Origin: Platanthera guangdongensis
Lineage: Eukaryota; Streptophyta; Magnoliopsida; Asparagales; Orchidaceae
Length of the DNA: 64,000 nt
Assembly (NCBI GenBank): GCA_039583875.1
Contig: CM077164.1
Coordinates: 67,611,628 to 67,675,627, forward strand
Direction of reading: 5' to 3'
Positions 58,029 to 64,000 of this stretch are shown piece after piece (the stretch's first letter is position 1; every line of letters begins with the position of its first letter). The position numbers and the translations under genes are program-made. Under the pieces are notes generated by a model. That model was not told the origin of the DNA. It saw nothing but the letters and a program-made list of their open reading frames with translations, and did no database searches.

Positions 58029-58720
58029 TTGAAGAAGTTTTTCCATATGGGACCGTACTCGTCTCCCACCCGGAAAAAGATTCATTTAAAGTAAACGGTC
58101 ATCGGTTAAAGTCTTATATAGCAGGCGACCCAGTGATCGGGCATACCGAAACCATAACTTTCCTTAACATTATATACCCGCCAAAATAGTCAAGCTACAT
58201 GACTATAAACAAAGCGCTCCTGGGAGGCACCCCTCGCTTATCTTTTTCGCCCTTTCCTTATTTTCTTTGCTGCTTTTTCTAATAAATGCAGGGTTTCAAA
58301 TGCACTTCCCAGAACGCGCATCAGGAACGTTTCTACACCCCCCCCCCCTCTTTACTTTTGTACATATACCATTTTATTTAATTTTTGTTCCGACATAATT
58401 ACGTTGCAACATTGGGGCAATGGTTGGACTTAAGTATGGGTGTATTTTCGTGCTTTACTTTCTGCACTTCTATTTTTCTGCATTTCAAAAATACAAAAAA
58501 AATATATAACAACAACACAAAAAAATCTTAAAATGAGAAAAAAAAACCACAAAAAAAATTAAAATGAAAAATCCCAAAAAAAAAAATTAATTTTTTTTCT
58601 TTCTTTTTTCCGAAAACTCCAAAAACAATTATAAAACAAAAACACAAAAAAACAAAAAAAAAAAAAAATATAAAACAAAAAAACAAAACATATTTAGTTT
58701 CACTTTTTGTAAATATTTTT
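58029..58720 (+). other. Region after F pol, no gene seen
   Basis: The GCGCTCCTGGGAGGCACCC stretch (58214) is typical of the region after pol in Athila elements. A C-run (58338-58347) and an A-rich low-complexity tract (about 58480-58700) follow. No env-like ORF is visible before the gap. Confidence 0.6.
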
Positions 58721-59220
58721 NNNNNNNNNNNNNNNNNNNNNNNNNNNNNNNNNNNNNNNNNNNNNNNNNNNNNNNNNNNNNNNNNNNNNNNNNNNNNNNN
58801 NNNNNNNNNNNNNNNNNNNNNNNNNNNNNNNNNNNNNNNNNNNNNNNNNNNNNNNNNNNNNNNNNNNNNNNNNNNNNNNNNNNNNNNNNNNNNNNNNNNN
58901 NNNNNNNNNNNNNNNNNNNNNNNNNNNNNNNNNNNNNNNNNNNNNNNNNNNNNNNNNNNNNNNNNNNNNNNNNNNNNNNNNNNNNNNNNNNNNNNNNNNN
59001 NNNNNNNNNNNNNNNNNNNNNNNNNNNNNNNNNNNNNNNNNNNNNNNNNNNNNNNNNNNNNNNNNNNNNNNNNNNNNNNNNNNNNNNNNNNNNNNNNNNN
59101 NNNNNNNNNNNNNNNNNNNNNNNNNNNNNNNNNNNNNNNNNNNNNNNNNNNNNNNNNNNNNNNNNNNNNNNNNNNNNNNNNNNNNNNNNNNNNNNNNNNN
59201 NNNNNNNNNNNNNNNNNNNN
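58721..59220. other. Assembly gap, 500 N
   Basis: Exactly 500 N bases suggests a placeholder gap of unknown true size. The right edge starts inside a GTGTCGACAC array and the left edge ends in an A-rich tract. Confidence 0.99.
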
Positions 59221-60788
59221 CGACACTCAACACAATGTGTCGACACTCAATCTGCAAGTCAAAATATGAAGAATGTGTCGACAATCAGCACAATGTGTCG
59301 ACACACACTCAAAGAAGTCACACTTGAAGAATGTGTCGACACTCAGCACAATGTGTCGACACATAACCAGAGAAGATCGACACTTAGCAAAGACAGAAAA
59401 GTTGTAAAATATTCTAAGTATAAGTGTCGACACTAAGGGAATGTGTCGACACTCAGCTGAAGAATCAAGAATGAAGACTTGTGTCGACACCAAGAATCAG
59501 TGTCGACACTTGACAGTTTCAACACATGAAGATGTGTCGACACAAAGGAGATGTGTCGACACTTAGAAGAATACAGAATAAGAATGAAGTATAAGTACTT
59601 GTGTCGACACTCAATTTCAGTGTCGACACATGCAGAAGAAACTGTGTTGTGACATACAAGGAATTGTGTCGACCTTTAGACTTGTGTCGTCACTTACACA
59701 ACATATGTCGACACTTGGTCTATAAGTGTCGACACTTAAGAACAGAAAGTCTCGACACTATCTGACAGTTAGTGAGATTTCAAGAAGTGACTGGTTGACA
59801 TGACAGCTGCCAATCCCGCCGGTCTACAGCAACTGTCAAGAATTCAAAAGTCTGTTATAAACCGGATCAGCGGTTACCATAAAGGAAGCCTATAAATAGG
59901 CACCCACAGTTTACAGAATGTAGAGTTAAGTGGATAAGTTGTTCACAATCATTACTTGTTGTGAGAATAATTGAAGTGGTTGATCAGATTAAATCAAGAA
60001 GTGATACATAGAGGATCAACACAAGAAGATCAGGCAGTCCAACTGCAGATCTAAGTAGTTGGAGAGAGAGAGCTCAAACCAAGGATTCAGTCTTTGGAAC
60101 TAAGGCTGAGAAGAACAATTCAGAGTCATCTGGATTTCAAGAAGCAGAGATCAAGGATCAACTGCAGTAGATTCAGACTAATTCTTTCTACTCAAGAAGC
60201 TTTGAAGAAAGCTAAGTCAGTTTGATCAAGCTGAGTTCTTCAAGAACTCTTCAAGAAACCCATCAACTCTCTCATTCCTTCTGAGTTGTAGATTTAGCAT
60301 TTGTAAACCAATATTTAAACTTGTAAATCCATTGGATCTGAGTGATTGTAAGCCTATTTTATAAACCTGAGTAGGGCTAGTGCCTGAGTGTAGGGTTGAA
60401 GAACTCAGAGTGTATGCCTTTAAATTGCTAGTGTATGCCTTGACTGCTGAGTGTAGGCTGGGTGGCTGAGTGGTAGCCTTTTGGCTGAGTGTAAGGCTTT
60501 GGCCGGAAGTAGGAACCTTGTTCTGTTCCACTAGGGAAAGTTTGGCCAATCTAGTAGGAGCTAGTAAGTCCAGGAAGAGGATGTACCCAAAGATTTGGGG
60601 AACCACTATAAAATTATTGACTTCTGTTGCTTGCTGGCTGTGAAATGAATGCTTAATTTCTGTAATTTGCTGTTTCTGTAGTAATCAGAGAAAAAGATGT
60701 TGTGCTGCCAAACAAAGTCAAAAGTTAGGTCACCTATTCACCCCCCCCACCTCACCCCTCTAGGTGTTTAGGTACCTTATCCTTCTCA
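59221..60788 (+). repeat. Second SIRE-like Copia LTR, 5' end lost in gap
   Basis: It matches 6560-8107 with scattered changes: the GTGTCGACAC array to about 59760, the CCGGT stretch, TATAAATA at 59891-59898, the GA-rich leader, GCTGAGTGTAGGC repeats and the terminal C-run before TAGGTG. It ends CTCA at 60788. No polypurine tract or pol adjoins on the right, so it is a 3' LTR or solo LTR. Confidence 0.85.
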
Positions 60789-62999
60789 CCTTGTGCTAAC
60801 ATCCTCGATCAATAGTTGAAATCAAGCCCAATTGGGCATATTTCCATTTTCGAATTCGATGAAAAATCATGGTTTTTATACCACTCGGGTTCGCCGGAAA
60901 ACTCCACTCCGGCGGTCGTGATGCCTTCCAGTGATAACACAAAAAAATATGGCTCAGTAAATATCGCTCAATAAATTTGGCCAAAGAAAATGGCGCAATA
61001 AATATGATTCAATAAATATGACCATAACTTTTATTCTGGTTGTCCGTTTTTACCCCGAAAAATCTCATTGAAAAGAGCTCTGAATGATTTGTCCATTGGC
61101 GAACAGTTTACCACCACCTCAATGGAGGTAGTCGTGGTGGTGGCCGGTCGGGGAGGGGACTGGATCACCAACAAAATGACTTGGAAGAAGCTCCAGGTCG
61201 GGCTAATCACGCCGTATGCTGGAGGAGGAAGACGACTCCTTAGCTGTTGGATCTGATATTATATAAATCATTTAAATGTGTATTTTTAACCCTTTACTAT
61301 TCATCTATTAAATTAAATAAATAATGCCCTTGGGCTGAACCTTGACAAGTCTCCACCATGAAAACTGTATCCCTTGTAGTCTACTTTATTCTAAAATTGA
61401 TTTCAAACCATTTGGGTCAGTGGTTTGACCGCAGCACTCAAAATGGTGCAGCATATACATAGGCTTAACAAGAAACTAAATTGAGTGCCCCCATCAATCC
61501 ATCCATCTAAATGACTTGAAATTTGGGCTTGGTATCACTCTTAACTATACCTATGACCTACCAAAAATGGGAATTTTTGGAAAAAAAATTTCTATAGTTT
61601 TTGTAAAAATGTAATAATCCATGTATGATTTAATTTTAGGGTCTAATTACCTCATAATACACCAAAATTTTGGTGGATGGTCTTAGGGTCATTATATATC
61701 TCTGAAAAAAATCTCAGCCCATTTGGGGTTGATTTGAATAGGTATTGGTGTGACCAAAGTATGGTCTCTTAAGTATAAATTAGGGCAAAAGGGTGCTTGG
61801 GGCATGGAAGGACCAATTCTCACCCAAAGGGGATGGGACATCGCTAGAGCTTAAAGGTCAGTTAAAACACCCTCACTTGGAGTTTCAGGTGGATTAGGGT
61901 GGATTTGCCCTAGGACCCTAGTTCAAACCCAAAGATTGAACTTTGGTGTTTTGTGAAGGACATAGGGTGATATGTCCTTGTATATACTTGGGTTTTAGTC
62001 CATGTGATCTTAGGGTGGGGAATAGCACTAGAAAGAAATTTGGTGACATTTAAACACATACACACAAATTTAATCAGTTGGAAATTACTTAGGACCAATT
62101 AGTGCACTTTTGATCATGATTTATTACCTAATCATATGACCATGAATGATCTTGAAAGTTAGGCTCTTATCATATTTTGTTGCAAATAAGCTTTGGAAAT
62201 TTTAGTGTAAATTATGGTACTTCCTTCACAAACCAAATAGTTGCCCTAATCACTTAAGAAAATATTATGAGCTGTTTATTCATTCTAAATTCATGAAAAC
62301 ATGGCCAGAGAACCTTTTAGGGCATATTAAAGCTTGGAAAATTATTTCATATTGTTTGGAAGAGATTACAAGTAAGTTTATTCACAAAATTCCCTATTAG
62401 GGATACAATTGAAGTATTTTTCTATATAGCTTACTGACCATAAAATTATATAAAACTTAGTCAATAATGTTTTATGTCATATTAAAGCTCTGGTAATTTT
62501 TGGTGTAATTTTGGGATAATGTTTGGCGGTACTTCCCTCTATATCTTTAATTATTGTAATTATTTTAAATAAATTAGTTAGGGGCTAATAAATTTATCGA
62601 AATTTGCGGAACTTGGTATTCTCTAATATATTGGGGAAAATTTAATAAATGCCATATTAATTAGGAATATTACAAGTTTCCGGATTTAGTCTAAATATGT
62701 CATGATAGACCCCCAGTAATAATTCTAGAGCATTTGAATGAATGTTGGAAGGGCTCACCACTCAAGCTCATCATATAGCTTAGGTTTGTTTGCACATAGT
62801 AAAACTGCAGAATTGTGATAGCATGTTGGATGAACATAGGGAGCATGTGTTAATAGTATACTGATATGGTAAGGTGAAAATGAGTTCATTATTAGGATTC
62901 ATGATGGGGAGGATGTTGGGTTGACTAGTGTTAAGTGGTGCTCGGGATCGACGATGGATCTTCTTTCCTGTGGAGAGAGAGAGAGAGAGAGATAAAACA
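60789..62999. other. Unassigned AT-rich DNA
   Basis: No ORF above background, no RNA gene and no match to other parts of the window is visible. The text is AT-rich with scattered TTTGGGG/CCATTTGGG words. It may be the upstream half of the LTR at about 63000-64000, or older unrecognised repeat. A GA microsatellite lies at 62974-62992. Confidence 0.5.
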
Positions 63000-64000
63000 C
63001 ACTAGGGTTTTATTTAGTATAACATTAAATTGGATTGGCTATGGGTAGATACCAATAATAGTAAGTGCCTTACGAAAGGAAGCTTTGGGCTTCAGCCCAT
63101 CGTAGTTCTCAGTGCGCTCGAGAGCCCTTCACAGGGAATACCCTGTGGAGTCCATGGTTAACCTAAACCGTAAGACTAAAAATAATACAAGTGTGATTAG
63201 CAATATATTTGGACTTCACTTTCACTCACCTCATGGTCACGGGAGGATAGTTTTGTTTAGACTCACGAGCGGTAAGCTCGGAAGGTTGTTGTGACAGACG
63301 GGTTAGTCGGGGAGCCTACGGCTCAAATATTTATATTTATCATAATTTCATGTGCATAAAGGTGGTGGGTCTTCGGTATTAGACGGTCTTTCGCAGCGAC
63401 GTCGATACATTGACTCGGCAGGTGTGGTGGATACTTATCCAAGGGAAAGACTGGTGGTGGGTCAGCACAGTATCGGACACCATGATGTGTCCTTCAGGGG
63501 CGTACGTAAGGTCTAGGCTTGGTAGTGTGGATACCCACCTAGTACTGGGGTTGCCAGACATACTGTCTCTGTTTGCAACAGAGGAGGCTCCTGAGAGTGA
63601 TGCTATCTTCCAAATAGGGGGAACTAAATGTCTGTGCGCATAGAGTCGTGTGCGTGTGATATATTTGCATGAATCATGGCATAATATATCACGACACCCA
63701 TACCTTCATTAAACCTGACACCCCATCATATAAATTGGTATGAGACTTTTTATACGATGGGAGTCATGCAAACGAACCCTTAACTTTAAGGTTTGTATGA
63801 GCATTCATATAAGTTAAGGTTAATTATTTCTTAGTTTACTCTTCATACACTTACTACTCTACTCTACTTGTTTGCATTACTGCTTTTTTATTATAGAACT
63901 GCTAGCGTTGTTTTTATTTTTTTAGTTCTTTTGTATGTACACCTGATAGGCTAGTTGTCACCTACTTGTTCCACTCTGCTTTATTGTCCATTGCTTTCAT
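63000..64000 (+). repeat. Diverged LTR fragment related to D/E
   Basis: TAGTGTGGATACCCACCTAGTACTGGGGTTGCC at about 63521-63554 matches the E LTR near 37862-37895 with several changes. The two hairpins that follow (63723-63760 and 63779-63818) correspond in order and loop to those of E. The left limit is not defined and the right end is beyond the window. Confidence 0.6.
63723..63818 (+). other. Two hairpins with GTATGAG loops
   Basis: The hairpin at 63723-63760 has arms CCATCATATAAA/TTTATACGATGG with one mismatch and a loop containing GTATGAGAC. The hairpin at 63779-63818 has outer arms CTTAACTT/AAGTTAAG and a loop containing TTTGTATGAGCATTC. Confidence 0.75.

Larger units (their letters stand above)
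50130..58720 (+). mobile_element. Element F: Athila-like Ty3/Gypsy, right end lost in gap
   Basis: A 2.64-kb 5' LTR (50130-52771), an Asp-tRNA primer site, and a long gag-protease-RT frame are followed by RNase H and integrase. There is no chromodomain. The DLGAS protease and Asp-tRNA primer fit Athila. It sits in the E LTR; the left target is about TAATG. The 3' LTR is not seen before the gap. Confidence 0.88.

Noticed and set aside
58528..59284. Long minus-strand frames across the N gap
   Set aside because: They consist mostly of unknown residues and low-complexity sequence.
61068..61256. Small host gene
   Set aside because: A 62-codon frame with Val and Gly runs overlaps an inverted CCACCACGA/TCGTGGTGG sequence; no domain and no neighbours support it.

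Overview
The window is repeat-rich nuclear DNA from a flowering plant, most likely a eudicot. This rests on nested LTR retrotransposons of plant-specific lineages: SIRE-like Ty1/Copia, Tekay-like and related chromoviruses, and Athila-like Ty3/Gypsy. I see no host protein gene, rRNA, tRNA or CRISPR array. The species cannot be told from the sequence.

Layout. 1-8107 is the 3' part of a SIRE-like Copia element (INT-RT-RNase H, an extra ORF, 3' LTR), inserted into an Athila-like LTR whose end is 8108-8640. 8641-9785 looks like a minus-strand LTR. Element A, a decayed plus-strand Tekay-like gypsy, lies in three pieces (about 9900-11216, 31706-33387, 35059-35360). Element B, a chromovirus (11217-31705), sits in A's protease. 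Element C (18401-30104, minus strand, nearly intact) sits in B's 3' LTR. A small LTR-only element G (33388-35058) sits in A. An LTR of family E starts at 35361 inside A. It is split by element D (37945-49324, same family, opposite strand) and then by Athila-like element F (50130 onward). A 500-N gap (58721-59220) is followed by a second SIRE-like LTR piece (to 60788), unassigned DNA, and a diverged relative of the D/E LTR (about 63000-64000). Matching 5-bp target duplications support the joins for B, C, D and G.

How the parts work together. Each full element codes for Gag (RNA binding and particle), protease, reverse transcriptase/RNase H and integrase, flanked by LTR promoters. B, C and D are primed at sites matching initiator Met-tRNA, and F at a site matching Asp-tRNA. 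Only C has a nearly undamaged coding set.

Four signals are not explained by standard annotation. (1) Hairpins with different stems but one loop core, GTATGGG or GTATGRG, occur in the RNA leader of C (three in a row) and in the LTR 3' part of D, E and the 63.7-kb fragment (two in a row). (2) Unrelated LTR families carry dense arrays of short CG-centred palindromes just upstream of the TATA box. (3) The SIRE-like element repeats that palindrome-plus-TATA arrangement internally, directly before its extra ORF. (4) B, C and D each have a likely phase-1 intron at the same place, between the Gag C-terminus and protease.
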